A DNA stretch of 64,000 bases from Microdochium bolleyi (Eukaryota; Ascomycota; Sordariomycetes; Xylariales; Microdochiaceae), in the NCBI GenBank assembly GCA_001566295.1, contig KQ964246.1, positions 2,604,001 to 2,668,000 of the forward strand, written 5' to 3'. The position numbers and the translations under genes were made by a program. Below, piece by piece: positions 47,613 through 58,135 of this stretch (the first letter of the stretch is position 1; every line of letters starts with the position of its first letter). The notes beneath the pieces are model-generated. The model ran no database searches, was not told the DNA's origin, and saw only the letters and a list, made by a program, of their open reading frames with translations.

Positions 47613-47979
47613 AAAGCCCGTTGAGCGGATGGTTTGTTGAACATTAACTTCTTCCCAATAAATCGGGGGTATACTGATAGTGCAAAGCAATCATGCATTG
47701 CATCTTGTGCACGACAGCTAGACCTATGCTCGCGGCAACGCGGGAAGTGATATCATTGGAGACCCCTGGTTGTGCTGCATGCAGGCTGAGGGAGCCTTCC
47801 GGCGCAACGTCCAATTCCTGGCATAAGCACAACTGTCGACACCAAAAATGCACTTCTAATCCAAACAAATCAAGAAGCCATTTGCAGGCTTCAAGTTCCT
47901 TGATGGCCTGACGAAGTGAAGATCCATTTCTTCGTCTGCAGATCACTTGCGACTCTGCTCCCTTGCCATCCACTTCATC
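47613..47979. other. Short intergenic region
   Basis: 367 bases between two plus-strand genes; should hold the 3' end of the GPI protein and the promoter of the SDR. Nothing else recognised. Confidence 0.5.
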
Positions 47980-49150
47980 ATGCCTATGCACAGCGGCTGG
48001 CTGCCCCGCGAAGGCTTCTGTGCCGACGTCCTATTTCGCCTTGTGGACAGAACTGTCCTGAACCCCGCGCTCCTGCTCCCGCTCGTGCTGCTCTCACGAC
48101 TCACACATCAGGGGAAACTCTTTTCTTTGCTGTACCCGCTCGCCTCCTCACGACTGGACTTGCTGACCTGGCTTGCTGTCGCCAAGTGGCTAAATTCCTC
48201 GCTCTCGGATCGTGTGCTTAACAACTGGACGAGCGACAAGTATGACTGGCCCAAGGAGATAGCCGTGGTAACTGGCGGCGCAGACGGCATTGGTGGACAT
48301 GTGGTCAGGTTGCTCGAGGAGAAGGGGCTGAAGGTGGTTGTCTTGGACATCCTGCCCATGACTTACGAGACTGGTAAGCGCTTATAGCAACAAGAAGAAC
48401 ATACTGAGATGATCAGGTCGCTGAGCATGTTTCTCAGGTCCAACCGTGCACTACTACCAACTCGACCTCACCGACTCCGCCGCACTCGCAGCGGTCGCCC
48501 GGAGGATCCGCAACGACGTCGGCCCGCCCACGATCCTCATCAACAATGCGGGAGTGCTTCGCGGCAGGACGATCCTGGACACGACGGACGAGGACCTGCG
48601 CCTTACCTACGGGGTCAACACGTTCGCGCACACCTACACTGTCCGCGAGTTCCTGCCCTCCATGATCCTCAGCAACCACGGGATGGTCGTGACGGTCGCC
48701 AGCATCGCGAGCTACACAGCCACGCCGCAGGTCGTGGACTACTGCGGCACCAAGGCCGCGGCGCTGGCGTTTCACGAGGGTCTCGCCGCCGAGCTCACGG
48801 CTCGCTACGAGGGGGCGTCGCGGGTGCGGACTGTGATTGTCCACCCGGGTCCCACGGACACGGAACTGTTCAAGGGTCACGAGAACGCTGGGCGGTTCCT
48901 GATGCCCACGCTGCGACCGGAGACGGTGGCCGAGGCGATTTGCAAGCAGCTGTTCAAGGGGCGGAGCGGGCAGGTGTTCATCCCGGCGTCTGCGTTGGCG
49001 CTACCGTGGATCAGAGCACTGCCGTCCTGGATGCAGTATTCTCAGCGCGCGGGACAGGCAGGGGTGATGGCCAAGTTCGTCGGTCGGGACGTTGTTGCGG
49101 ACTTGAAGAAGCACAATCAGGGCCTTGGGGAAAAGGCGGAATCTTCCTGA
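47980..49150 (+). CDS. Membrane-associated short-chain dehydrogenase (retinol dehydrogenase/RDH10-like SDR)
   Basis: Two exons, 47980-48373 and 48438-49150 (64-nt intron, GTAAGC...CTCAG, phase 1), give 368 residues. An N-terminal hydrophobic region at about 28-40 (NPALLLPLVLLS) and a second at about 47-70 suggest membrane association. The classical SDR motifs follow: TGGADGIG at 98-105, NNAG at 167-170, catalytic Ser220 (VTVASIAS) and YCGTK with Tyr233 and Lys237. The DxxD-type acidic residue after beta-2 (VVLDI) suggests NAD(H) preference. Fungal homologues are poorly characterised; the substrate, probably a lipid or steroid-like alcohol, is unknown. An alternative ATG two codons downstream is possible. 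Confidence 0.87.
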
Positions 49151-49624
49151 TGGCAATGGCTGGAGGACATCTGGGACAAATCTGGAAAGAACCGGCATTG
49201 GTTTCATAATAGGGAGTTTACAGTGAAGCATCCGCAGCCCTTCGTGCACGATTGAACAGTCCTTCGTCGCTCCCGTTCCGTCATCGTCGACATTGTCGCT
49301 CACACGCTCGCAGCTTAAAGATCGGATGTTGCCGAGTAGCACGAGTCCCACGTGCAGTGTAGTTTGAACCCTCTTTAGCGCCTGGCGAAGCCACTACTCT
49401 AAGCTTACAAGCTTCAGGTCGCTCCTTCCAGTGGCAGGCGAGCAGGGTCCCCGGGTTCCCACTTATCGATAACCAAAAATTTCTGGGAAAGCAGCCCGCC
49501 AGCGCTGCGAAGCTGCTGTTACTCGTGCATGCCCATGACAATTTTGTATACTCGCAAGCCCAGACAGAGTGAAGTGTGATCGTCGCTACAGACCAGCTTG
49601 CCCCTCCGGCACAACACATACACA
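49151..49624. other. Intergenic, promoter of Utp18
   Basis: 474 bases between two plus-strand genes; no gene recognised. Confidence 0.5.
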
Positions 49625-51520
49625 ATGCCACCGACAAAGAAGGGCAAGCCGCAGCCCGAGGACGACGACGACTTCATGTCATCCAGCGCCGAGCAAGAGT
49701 CTGTGTATGGCAGCGACAACGACAGCAGCAACGAGTCGGCACTGCCCCCCAAGGAGGACACGCGCATATTCGACAAGGATTCGGACGAGGAGGAGCTCGA
49801 GCGGCTCGTGCTCGGCGACACTGCCAATTTCAAAGATGCGCTCTTCAGCGGCGAGGGCATCGATGGCGCCGATAGGTCTCTCGGCGGAGGCAGGCGCCGT
49901 GGCGAGGGCGAGGGAGATGGCTCCGACTCGGACAGCGCCGACATGGACGACGCGGAACTTTTCACATTCGACGTCAGCGGCTCAAAACCAAGCGGCGGTG
50001 ACGACGAAGACCTGCAGACGACGAAGGCATCTGGGCTGGCTGGTGGAAGCCACGGGGAACCGCCTGCATGGGAGGATAGCGACGACGAGCGCTTCACGAT
50101 ATCCCTCGCTGGTGCTACCCAGCTGAGGAAGCTGAGGATCAACGAGGCGGAGGATGTTGTCAGCGGAACAGAATACATCAGGCGGTTGCGCACGCAGTTC
50201 CTGCGACTGAACCCCAAGCCCGACTGGGCGCGCGAGGCTGAGGAGCGGCCGTCGAAGCGGCGCCGGAGGTCCTCGGCCGCTGCCAGTGCCGACTCTGACG
50301 ATTCAGAGGCCATGGGCAGTGAGTCGGACGAGGACAGGGACATGGACGATGCCGACGGCGCAGAGGCCATGCCTCTCGATAAGTTCCTCCGCGACGCGCG
50401 GGCTCTGGCGGGTGGTAGCGACGGCAAGAAGACGAGAAAGCTGCGGCCCGAAGTCATCGACATCCAACGATCTCGCGACATACCCGACACCCACAAGGAG
50501 GTCGTCACGTCGCTTTCCTTCCACCCCGAGTACCCGGTCCTGCTCTCCTCGAGCACCTCCGCCATCATGCACCTGCACCACATCGCACCGACTGCACACC
50601 CAACGCCAAACCCGCTCCTGACCTCGGTGCAGATCAAGCAGGTGCCTGTCCAGCACGCTGAGTTCCTGTACCCCGATGGCGACCGAATCTTCTTCGCTGG
50701 GCGCCGGCGGTACATCCACTCGTGGGAGCTCTCCACGGGTGCGATACAAAAGACAAACAAGGTCCACGGTCACCGGCTGGAGATGAAGACCTGGGAGCGC
50801 TTTAAGACGAGCCCCTGCGGGCGGTACGTCGGACTGATTGCCTCGACGCGAAAAGGCGGCGGCATCATCAACATCCTCAACGTCAACACTATGCAGTGGA
50901 TTGCGGCTGCGCGGCTCGACAGCAGAGGCGGCATCATCGACTTCTGCTGGTGGAGTAGCGGCAACGGCATGACGATACTGGGCAAGGGAGGGCAGGTTGG
51001 CGAGTTCAGCATGGCATCGCGCAGGTTCCTGGGTATTTGGAACGACGAAGGGTCGAACGGCGCGACGGCGCTCGCGCTCAGCGGGCCAGGCCGGCACAAG
51101 AAGGGAGGTGTCGCCGATGGCCCCGTGACGCTCGGCGGCGACCGATGGGTAGCCGTCGGGTCGAGCAGCGGCATCGTCAACATTTACGAGCGCGAGAATC
51201 TCATCGCGACAGAGGACGACACCGAGGACGAGATCACGCTGAAGGAACGGCCCGAGCCCACGCGGACGTTCGAGCAGCTCACAACCCCCTGCACGCTCCT
51301 GACGTTCAGCCCGGACGCACAGCTCCTGGCGCTGGCAAGCAAGCACAAGAAGGACGCCCTGCGGCTGGCGCACCTGCCCAGCTGCACCGTGTATAGGAAC
51401 TGGCCGACCGAGCAGACGCCGCTGGGCAGGATATCGGCGGTCGCATTCGGGCGCAAGAGCGACATGCTTGCTGTGGGCAACGATGGCGGGCAGGTGCGAT
51501 TATGGGAGATTCGTAATTAG
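49625..51520 (+). CDS. UTP18: U3 snoRNP component Utp18 (WD-repeat protein)
   Basis: Small-subunit processome subunit for 18S rRNA maturation in the nucleolus; in yeast it also recruits the exosome helicase Mtr4 through an AIM motif. Single exon, 631 residues. The start at 49625 is the first ATG (CACAATGCC). Residues 1-235 are acidic and Ser-rich, with the family block EELERLVLGDTANFKDAL near residue 60. The segment VVSGTEYIRRLRTQFLRLNP precedes the repeats. A WD40 propeller fills about 280-631 (VVTSLSFHPEYPVLLSS, IHSWELSTGAIQK, VRLWEIRN at the end). Length and layout match fungal Utp18. Confidence 0.94.
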   Translation: MPPTKKGKPQPEDDDDFMSSSAEQESVYGSDNDSSNESALPPKEDTRIFDKDSDEEELERLVLGDTANFKDALFSGEGIDGADRSLGGGRRRGEGEGDGSDSDSADMDDAELFTFDVSGSKPSGGDDEDLQTTKASGLAGGSHGEPPAWEDSDDERFTISLAGATQLRKLRINEAEDVVSGTEYIRRLRTQFLRLNPKPDWAREAEERPSKRRRRSSAAASADSDDSEAMGSESDEDRDMDDADGAEAMPLDKFLRDARALAGGSDGKKTRKLRPEVIDIQRSRDIPDTHKEVVTSLSFHPEYPVLLSSSTSAIMHLHHIAPTAHPTPNPLLTSVQIKQVPVQHAEFLYPDGDRIFFAGRRRYIHSWELSTGAIQKTNKVHGHRLEMKTWERFKTSPCGRYVGLIASTRKGGGIINILNVNTMQWIAAARLDSRGGIIDFCWWSSGNGMTILGKGGQVGEFSMASRRFLGIWNDEGSNGATALALSGPGRHKKGGVADGPVTLGGDRWVAVGSSSGIVNIYERENLIATEDDTEDEITLKERPEPTRTFEQLTTPCTLLTFSPDAQLLALASKHKKDALRLAHLPSCTVYRNWPTEQTPLGRISAVAFGRKSDMLAVGNDGGQVRLWEIRN

Positions 51521-51906
51521 GCGGTGGAAGTCCTCTGGCAGATGTTTGCTGTTGCATATGACGAGCGCGAGATGTTGTGAAAAGAAGCAATTACAAACCA
51601 TGGACCATCACCTCTAGTGGCGACTGTTCCGGCAGTTGCGTGTCCGGTCAACGTGCTCATTCCACATGCAAATCCTCTTCAAATATACTCGATATGAGCG
51701 ACAATCGTGAGGTTTCTCAAGCTTGTTGTTGATTCATTATAACGTTCTCCCTCCTTGCCACGATAAGTAGAATTGGCATATGCGTTGAAGCTCTTTCGAT
51801 CACACAACCACTTCTCTCCCCCCTTCTTCCCGTTCTCTTTCTCTCATTTTGCTTTTCTCTCTTGACAAACTTCTTGACCCCTCACTTTCCATGGCTATAG
51901 CACAGA
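51521..51906. other. Convergent 3' region (Utp18 / GcvT)
   Basis: 386 bases between stop codons with a pyrimidine-rich stretch at about 51810-51890. No gene recognised. Confidence 0.5.
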
Positions 51907-53346
51907 TCATGCCGGCGCCGTGCCCTTCCAGTACTGCGTTGGCACGAACGGCATCTTGGTCACCACCGCGGCCCTCTTCTTCCCGCGGACCAGGACCTCG
52001 ACCTCGGTGCCGTTCTTGTGCATCCCGTCCCGGACGTAGCCCATCGCGATATTCTTGCCCAGCGTCGGGGACGGGCACCCGCTCGTCACGGTGCCGATCT
52101 TGTTCCCTTCCTTGTCCGTGATGTCGGCGCCCTCCCGCGCGGGCGCGCCCGACACGACGAGCCCGATGCGCCGGCTGCTCACGCCCGTCCCGCCTTTGCT
52201 CTTGGGCACGAGCTGCGGGAGGATGACGTCCGCGCCGTGGAAGGGGTTCGGGGCCGCCGGGTCGCGCCGGTCCTTGCCGATGATCCAGCCCAGCGCGCCC
52301 TCCACGGGAGTCGTGGTGTCGTTCAGGTCGTGGCCGTACAGGCACATGCCCGCCTCGAGACGCAGGCTGTCCCTAGCGCCGAGCCCGGCCCACTGCAGCC
52401 TCTCGGGGCCCGCGGTGTCCAGGAGCGCCTTGGTGACGGCGACCGTGTCCTCGGGGGAGATGGAGATCTCGAAGCCGTCCTCGCCCGTGTAGCCCGCGCG
52501 GCTGACGAGAACGGGGCCCGTGGTGCAGCCCTTGAGCTTGAGGAACTTGGACTGCCCAAAGAAGAGCTCCCGGAGATTGCTCACCGGCTCGCTGCCCTCC
52601 TGCTCGACAACCTCGCTGAGAATCTGCTCCGACACAGGGCCCTGCAGGGCCACGAGACCCCAGCCGTCGAGGACCTCGTGGTTCACGGCGCCGGCGTCCT
52701 TGTTCTCGGCGCGGAACTGCTCCAGCTGCTCGCCGAGATACTTGAGATCCTTGTCCCGGCACGCCGCGTTGGTGACGACGTAGAACACATCGTCGCCGAG
52801 CTTGGTGATGATCGTGTCGTCCACAATCCCTCCCGTTCCCGGCCAGAGCAGCGTGCTCAGCGTGCCCTGGTGCACAGGCAGCTTGCTCACGCTCGCTGGC
52901 GTCACGCGCTCAAGGAAGGCGACCGCCCCGGGGCCCTGGAAGCGGTGCTGAACCATGTGTCCGACGTCGAACAGCGAGGCGTTGGTCCGCGTGAAGTGGT
53001 GCGACGCGCTGACGCCCAGGCCCGAGTACTGCACGGGCATCTCGAAGCCGCCAAAGGGCACCATCTTGGCGCCGTGGGAGAGGTGCAGGTCGTACAGCGC
53101 CGTGCGCTGCAGTGGGCCCGTCTCCGAGGACGAGCCATAGCTGCGGCGGCCCGCATGCAATTGGCCGGTGGCGACGATGCTCGGGCGAGCAGAGCCGGTG
53201 GTGCTGATATTCTGTCGTCGAGGTGAAGCTGTAGAGACTCTGCGTACTGCTGCGGATGCCGCAGCTCTGGTAGGAGAGGTGGTGATCTGTTGCTGGAGGG
53301 CGGCCAGGCGCTTCGGCGCGGGGCCAATGACTCTCTGTAGCCTCAT
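51907..53346 (-). CDS. GCV1: Aminomethyltransferase, glycine cleavage system T-protein, mitochondrial
   Basis: Transfers the methylene group from the lipoyl-bound aminomethyl intermediate of H-protein to tetrahydrofolate, releasing ammonia. Single exon, 479 residues. The N-terminal 70 residues are rich in Arg, Ser, Ala and Thr with almost no acids (MRLQRVIGPAPKRLAAL), a matrix presequence. The catalytic protein begins at LQRTALYDLHLSHGAKMVPFGG. Family blocks are SLFDVGHM, a GGIVDDTIITK segment, ALQGP, SRAGYTGEDGFEI, GLGARDSLRLEAGMCLYGHDL and GTVTSGCPSP. The Asp in GIVDD corresponds to the catalytic Asp of the family. No truncation. Confidence 0.96.
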   Translation of the reverse strand: MRLQRVIGPAPKRLAALQQQITTSPTRAAASAAVRRVSTASPRRQNISTTGSARPSIVATGQLHAGRRSYGSSSETGPLQRTALYDLHLSHGAKMVPFGGFEMPVQYSGLGVSASHHFTRTNASLFDVGHMVQHRFQGPGAVAFLERVTPASVSKLPVHQGTLSTLLWPGTGGIVDDTIITKLGDDVFYVVTNAACRDKDLKYLGEQLEQFRAENKDAGAVNHEVLDGWGLVALQGPVSEQILSEVVEQEGSEPVSNLRELFFGQSKFLKLKGCTTGPVLVSRAGYTGEDGFEISISPEDTVAVTKALLDTAGPERLQWAGLGARDSLRLEAGMCLYGHDLNDTTTPVEGALGWIIGKDRRDPAAPNPFHGADVILPQLVPKSKGGTGVSSRRIGLVVSGAPAREGADITDKEGNKIGTVTSGCPSPTLGKNIAMGYVRDGMHKNGTEVEVLVRGKKRAAVVTKMPFVPTQYWKGTAPA

Positions 53347-54422
53347 CGTGACTGTTGTTCCTTGCTGTGATCTCCTTCAAGAGGTCTGTGATGTTGTGGC
53401 TGTAGGATGGGGCCCGACCAAGCTCCAGAACATACACAATGGGAGACAAAAATGTTTATCTCTGGAGAACAGCGGCATCCCACTTCGGCTACCGGAGGTC
53501 CAGGGACGCAATTTGGGGCAGGCACATGCCGCCATGGGGAGCCGATCTAGGCGGGGCCCCTCCCAGCTCGACTATGGCTTCCCCCCAGAAAAGCTCGGAT
53601 CTTCCGGTCCTCGGGGAAGTTTCATTATCGTGAGTAAGGTGGTCAAACAATTACATCAGAGGCTGTGTAAAGGGCGCAGAAGGCACACCAGAGCCGGTCC
53701 CCAGCACACCATCCTTGCTACTTTACGACTCTCTGCATCAAGGTGACAGCTTCACGACCCTCGGCTTCAGATTGAACAAGAGAAGTTCATGGTCTTACTT
53801 ACCTATCTACCTACCTACCTAGCTAGGTACATTCTATGCTGCCAGTGTCCTTTCTGCTTGATGACGACGTTGCAGACGTGATCCGGCCTCAAAAGTAATG
53901 TTCTGGATTCATAACTCGAGTATTATCCGTGATTTGGCTGCGTGCATCAGTCGTTCCACAGCGATCGTAGGCTCACACTGCCTCAAGAACCACCGTGTTA
54001 GACGTAGACGAGATCATCTTGTCCTCAGATTGATCAATTCACGCAAAGTCGACCTCAACAATCGTGCGATGCTCAAGGCAATGTTTCTCCCCAACACTAA
54101 AGATGAGATGCTTCTTTTGATCTGTCCCCGATAAAAAAGTGTACAGATTTCATCCCGTGCGCCTCTCCCATTTTGATTCCAAACTCATGATAGACGTCTT
54201 CGTATGCCAGAAGGCCAGTAGCCGACCGGGCAGCGAGTGGGTGTCACGGCGCAGAAACCCTGCGAAAGGGTGCCCAGGAATTCGGGAAAGAACAAATGCG
54301 TTGTTTATGGACTATATCGATTGCTCCGAAAAATGACAAGCGAAATACAACCGGCCCATGAGAACTGCCGAAGAAACGATGAGAGGCCGAGTCGTGGTAG
54401 GTGAAGTAACGCGTCTAGTCCT
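53347..54422. other. Intergenic, GcvT promoter and Arf1 3' region
   Basis: 1.08 kb between two minus-strand genes, containing the ACCT-type microsatellite at 53801-53829. No gene recognised. Confidence 0.5.
53801..53829. repeat. CTAC/ACCT tetranucleotide microsatellite with a 14-bp palindrome
   Basis: Tandem ACCT-type units (ACCTATCTACCTACCTACCT) run into AGCTAGGTA, so that 53816-53829 is the perfect palindrome TACCTAGCTAGGTA. It lies about 450 bases upstream of GcvT. Similar TAGGTA-rich tracts are scattered in many Sordariomycete genomes (general impression). Confidence 0.85.
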
Positions 54423-55176
54423 TTACTGGTGGCCAGCCTTGCGGAGAGTGGTAGCGAGCCACTCGAGACCTTCGTACAGACCATCTCCAGAGGTGGCGCA
54501 AGTGGATTGGATGTACTATAGGTGGATGTCAGTCGAGTCGCGCCACAGATGTGCAGACTACAGGAACTTACCCAGGCACGCTGTCTCAGGCTGTGGAGGC
54601 CAAGCTTGTCGGTGATCTCGGCGGCGTTCATGGCGTTCTGTGGATGGCAAGTCAGTACTGGGAAACAGGTACTTGTCAGGAGCAAAGATGTGGACGTACG
54701 GGAAGATCCTGCTTGTTGGCAAAGACGAGGAGGATGGCGTCCCGCAGCTCGTCCTCGTTGAGCATGCGCTGCAGCTCCTCGCGGGCCTCGACGATACGGT
54801 CACGATCGTTGCTGTCAACAACGAAGATGATACCCTGGGTGTTCTGGAAGTAGTGGCGCCACAGGGGACGGATCTTGTCCTGACCACCGACATCCCATAC
54901 GGTGAACTGAATGTTCTTGTACTCGACAGTCTCGACGTTGAAGCCTGTAAGACAGCGACGATTGAGTTAGATATCGATATTGCGGTGAGGTCACTTGTCC
55001 AGGAGCGATAAGGAGTAGGTGTGCATACCAATGGTGGGGATGGTGGTGACGATCTCACCAAGCTTGAGCTTGTAGAGAATGGTGGTCTTTCCGGCGGCGT
55101 CCAAACCGACCATCAAGATTCTCATCTCCTTCTTGCCCCAGAGCTTGTCGAAAATCTTCGAGAATGCGAGACCCAT
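54423..55176 (-). CDS. ARF1: ADP-ribosylation factor 1 (Arf1 GTPase)
   Basis: Small GTPase that recruits COPI and other coats at the Golgi. Exons 55176-55029, 54944-54700, 54637-54572 and 54515-54423 give 183 residues. Gly2 (MGLAFSK) is the myristoylation site. GTP motifs: GLDAAGKT at 24-31, DVGGQD at 67-72 and NKQD at 126-129, plus Thr in switch I (PTIGFNVE). The C terminus is LATTLRKAGHQ. Introns are 84, 62 and 56 nt. The length and every motif are those of class I Arfs. Upstream sequence suggests an additional intron in the 5' UTR (see 55240-55781). Confidence 0.97.
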
Positions 55177-57412
55177 GTTTGCGGCTCGTTCGATGGATGC
55201 GAGGGAAGGGTATTAGTGTGCTCGGATGAGACTTGATATCTGCAGGTTCGGAGTCGGTCAGCGCTGGACTCTTCCGATGGCTCAGGCAGGCAAGGTAGCG
55301 GCGCCAGGGGTAGTGTCGTGATAGGCGAAGGTAGGCGTTGCGTGCCGAGAGAGTCCTGTCCGATCGCCGCCTCGTCGGCACGTCCCGCTCTATATGAGGC
55401 ATCGCTTGAAGCGAGGACACATGTGCTGGTGGGCGGTGCTGTGATGGGCCACTTGAGGCGACGTGGAAGACGGCATGGGCGGCGGCGGCAACGTCGATAG
55501 GGGTCACAAGGCTGACACGCCTTGCAACGGTCGACCTGACCCCATCTAGGCTGCGACAAAAGCGATGGAGGCAGCAGCGGCCAGCGCGCGCATGCAACCA
55601 GGGTCGGAAAGACATGAGGCTCCCAGAGCGCGAATCGACGCCCCGGCGTGGAGGCACACGATGCCGGCGCAAGCGGGAAGACGATGGCGGGGGCGGGCGC
55701 CGACCAGGACAAGCGTGGGAAAAGACGCAGAAGGGCAGACGAAGTGCAAGAGAATGGACTGGTGAGTGTATGCGGACTTACTAGGCAGCGGCAATGAGAC
55801 CTGCTCGTGGTGTGAGAGATCTGTGAGATTGATGCCGTGGATATTGGGAGGTGGATGGGGATGATGATGGGGGGTTGAGGCGGGATGGAGGCAGAAGGAA
55901 ATAACACAGCGAGGTGGACGGAGGGCTGGCTGGGCTGGGCTGAGAGGGCAGAGCCAGCCAGCGCCAGGCAATGGACAGAGTGGGCAGGAGCGGCAGGCGA
56001 AGTGGGATGGCCCAGCCAGGGGCCTCCTGTGGATTGTGCGTGTGCGTGGCGGACAGGCCTGGCGGTGAGTGAGAGCACCTGGCAACAGGGATGGCGCTCG
56101 GCAGGGCAGCGTGTCGACGCTCAAGTGAACAGGTTGCTCTTCCATACAGTTCAGACTTCCCGACCTTCAGGTGCCGTAAGGTATGTGGAACGAATACTAG
56201 ACTAATTACCAGAACTACCAACAAGTGGCTGCCTGGGGCAGGCTGAGCCAGGCTGAGAGAACCTCACACTTGCACTATTCCCGTCTCTCTCTCTCGACCT
56301 CGTCCACTCAATAAGGTGTACCCAAGGGGTAGCCCGAGGTCCCAGTCACGTCAACCCGCAAGGTGTCCAGACCGTTCTCAGGTCCTGCCCTGGTGCAGGC
56401 TTGTAGTTCTACAATCGCCATGGTTGATCGACCTGGAGCCCGAGTGCCGTCGCGCAGCAGGCTACAGCATGGGCAGCCTCGATATCCGCGGCAGCAAATA
56501 GGCCAGAGCCTGCTTGCAGCTAAATGAGGCTTCGACGGACAGGACTCGTGAGAAGCTGCAAGAGTGGGTTTCGCCGCTCTCAACCAGACAGTTGGCCACG
56601 ACCAGCATGCCTCATTGGCTGGGCCGGCTGCGTGCCTGGCACGGCAAATGTGGAATCTCGAGATGCAGGAGCGCTGCTGGTGTTCCATTGTTATGGACAC
56701 GATAGGCACGGCATTATTCTCGTTCCCCACTGCCTGAACACCTCAACGACCTGCAACGGTGACCTGCACACGTCTCGTGGTGGCTGGGAGCCTCGGTTGG
56801 GCGATTGAAAGGGGAGACTTCCCTCTGCCCATCCCTTTTGCTGTGGTCTGGACGTGAGACTCATACGGGCAGCATTTTTTGCATTTTTTGGTTTCCCACC
56901 AACGTGTGCAACACGGGAAGAATACACAATTTATGTGACAGAATGACACACCAGAGATCACAGAGACCGCCAGAGCATAGATGGCACAGGAAGCCCTACA
57001 GCCTGATCACCTGGATCGCCATCAACGACACCGAGTGGCTGCTGTCAAGCTTGCCCAGGTGCCAGAGTGATGAATGCTGCCCGGCAGTGGCGTGCTTGAC
57101 ACAATGCAAGGCCGCATTGTGTCCTTTTCCAAGCCGAACCCCTGGCCGGGGCGCTGGCTCTCCCCAGGAGCCGCGCTAGTCCCAGTCGGGAGCGCGGGTC
57201 CAAGCCTTGGCTTTCAAGGTCCACGGAGATCACAAGTGTCCACAGCTTCAGCACACATTGTGCAGAGCCCGAGACCACAGCCACGCCTCTGCGGCGACGA
57301 CGACGACTTCGACGACATAACGACACACTCATTCAGCCTCCTTTTCCGAGCCTCGCAACGGAGCCTCAAGGCAACCCATTGACGCAGACATCCGCAACAT
57401 CACACAGCAGCC
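55177..57412. other. Divergent intergenic region (Arf1 / Emp24) with a likely Arf1 5' UTR intron
   Basis: 2.2 kb. On the minus strand a GTAAGT donor at 55781 and a GCTGAC branch candidate followed by CCTGCAG ending at 55240 would define a 542-nt intron in the Arf1 leader, leaving a 63-base leader exon before the ATG. Pyrimidine-rich minus-strand sequence at about 55800-56000 fits a transcription start region. Long open frames on the minus strand here are compositional and not family-like. Confidence 0.4.
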
Positions 57413-58135
57413 ATGCACCTCCTCACCTCCGCCCTCGCCGTCGCGGCGTGCCTGCTCCCCTCGCTCGTCGCCGCGCACAACATCCAGCTGCCCGCCCACG
57501 GCCGCGAGTGCTTCCACGAGGAGCTGCACAAGGACGACAAGATGACGGTGACCTTCCAGGTCGGCGACCGCGAGTTCGGCAGCGCCGGCAACCTCGACAT
57601 CGACTTCTGGATCACCAACCCGCAGGGCAACTACGAGACGTACCAGAAGGCCGTCTCCAACGGCGACTTCTCCTTCGACGCCAAGCAGGACGGCAAGTTC
57701 CTCTACTGCTTCGGCAACGAAGGCTGGGGCGCCAACACCAAGGAGGTGTCGTTCAACGTGCACGGCATCGTCTACGTCGCGGAGCACGAGATGGACCGCG
57801 ACCCGCTCGAGGCCGAGGGTGAGTTTCTTTCTTTCTTTCTTTTCTCGGCCAAGTCGCCATTCCACTGGATCCCGCTGCGCTGCGCTACTCCTTTCTTATG
57901 TGCATCGGCTAACCTCAGCCCATGTCCAGTCCGCCATCTCGCCGAGCTCATCGCCTCCGTCAAGGACGAGCAGTCGTACATTGTCGTCCGCGAGCGCACC
58001 CACCGCAACACAGCTGAGAGCACAAACAGCAGAGTCAAGTGGTGGAACATCTTCGTCATTGGCCTCGTCATCGGCGAGTCCCTCTTCCAGGTCTGGTGGC
58101 TTCGTAGGTTCTTCGAGGTCAAGCGCGTGTTATAA
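57413..58135 (+). CDS. EMP24: p24 cargo receptor Emp24 (COPII vesicle coat protein)
   Basis: Type I membrane protein cycling between ER and Golgi, packaging GPI-anchored and other cargo. Exons 57413-57818 and 57930-58135 give 203 residues, the same as yeast Emp24. The signal peptide is residues 1-21. The lumenal GOLD domain has the two conserved cysteines (GRECFHEEL, KFLYCFGNEGWG). A coiled-coil segment follows (AELIASVKDEQSYIVVRERTHRNTAEST, seen as VKDEQSYIVVRERTHRNTAE). One membrane segment (WWNIFVIGLVIGESLFQVWWL) precedes the short tail RRFFEVKRVL with the FF COPII-binding motif. The 111-nt intron is a multiple of three with no in-frame stop. Confidence 0.95.
   Translation: MHLLTSALAVAACLLPSLVAAHNIQLPAHGRECFHEELHKDDKMTVTFQVGDREFGSAGNLDIDFWITNPQGNYETYQKAVSNGDFSFDAKQDGKFLYCFGNEGWGANTKEVSFNVHGIVYVAEHEMDRDPLEAEGEFLSFFLFSAKSPFHWIPLRCATPFLCASANLSPCPVRHLAELIASVKDEQSYIVVRERTHRNTAESTNSRVKWWNIFVIGLVIGESLFQVWWLRRFFEVKRVL

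Noticed and set aside
55122..56078. 318-codon minus-strand frame upstream of Arf1
   Set aside because: Pro/Ser/Leu-rich product of a pyrimidine-rich leader, overlapping the Arf1 start in another frame; no family match.
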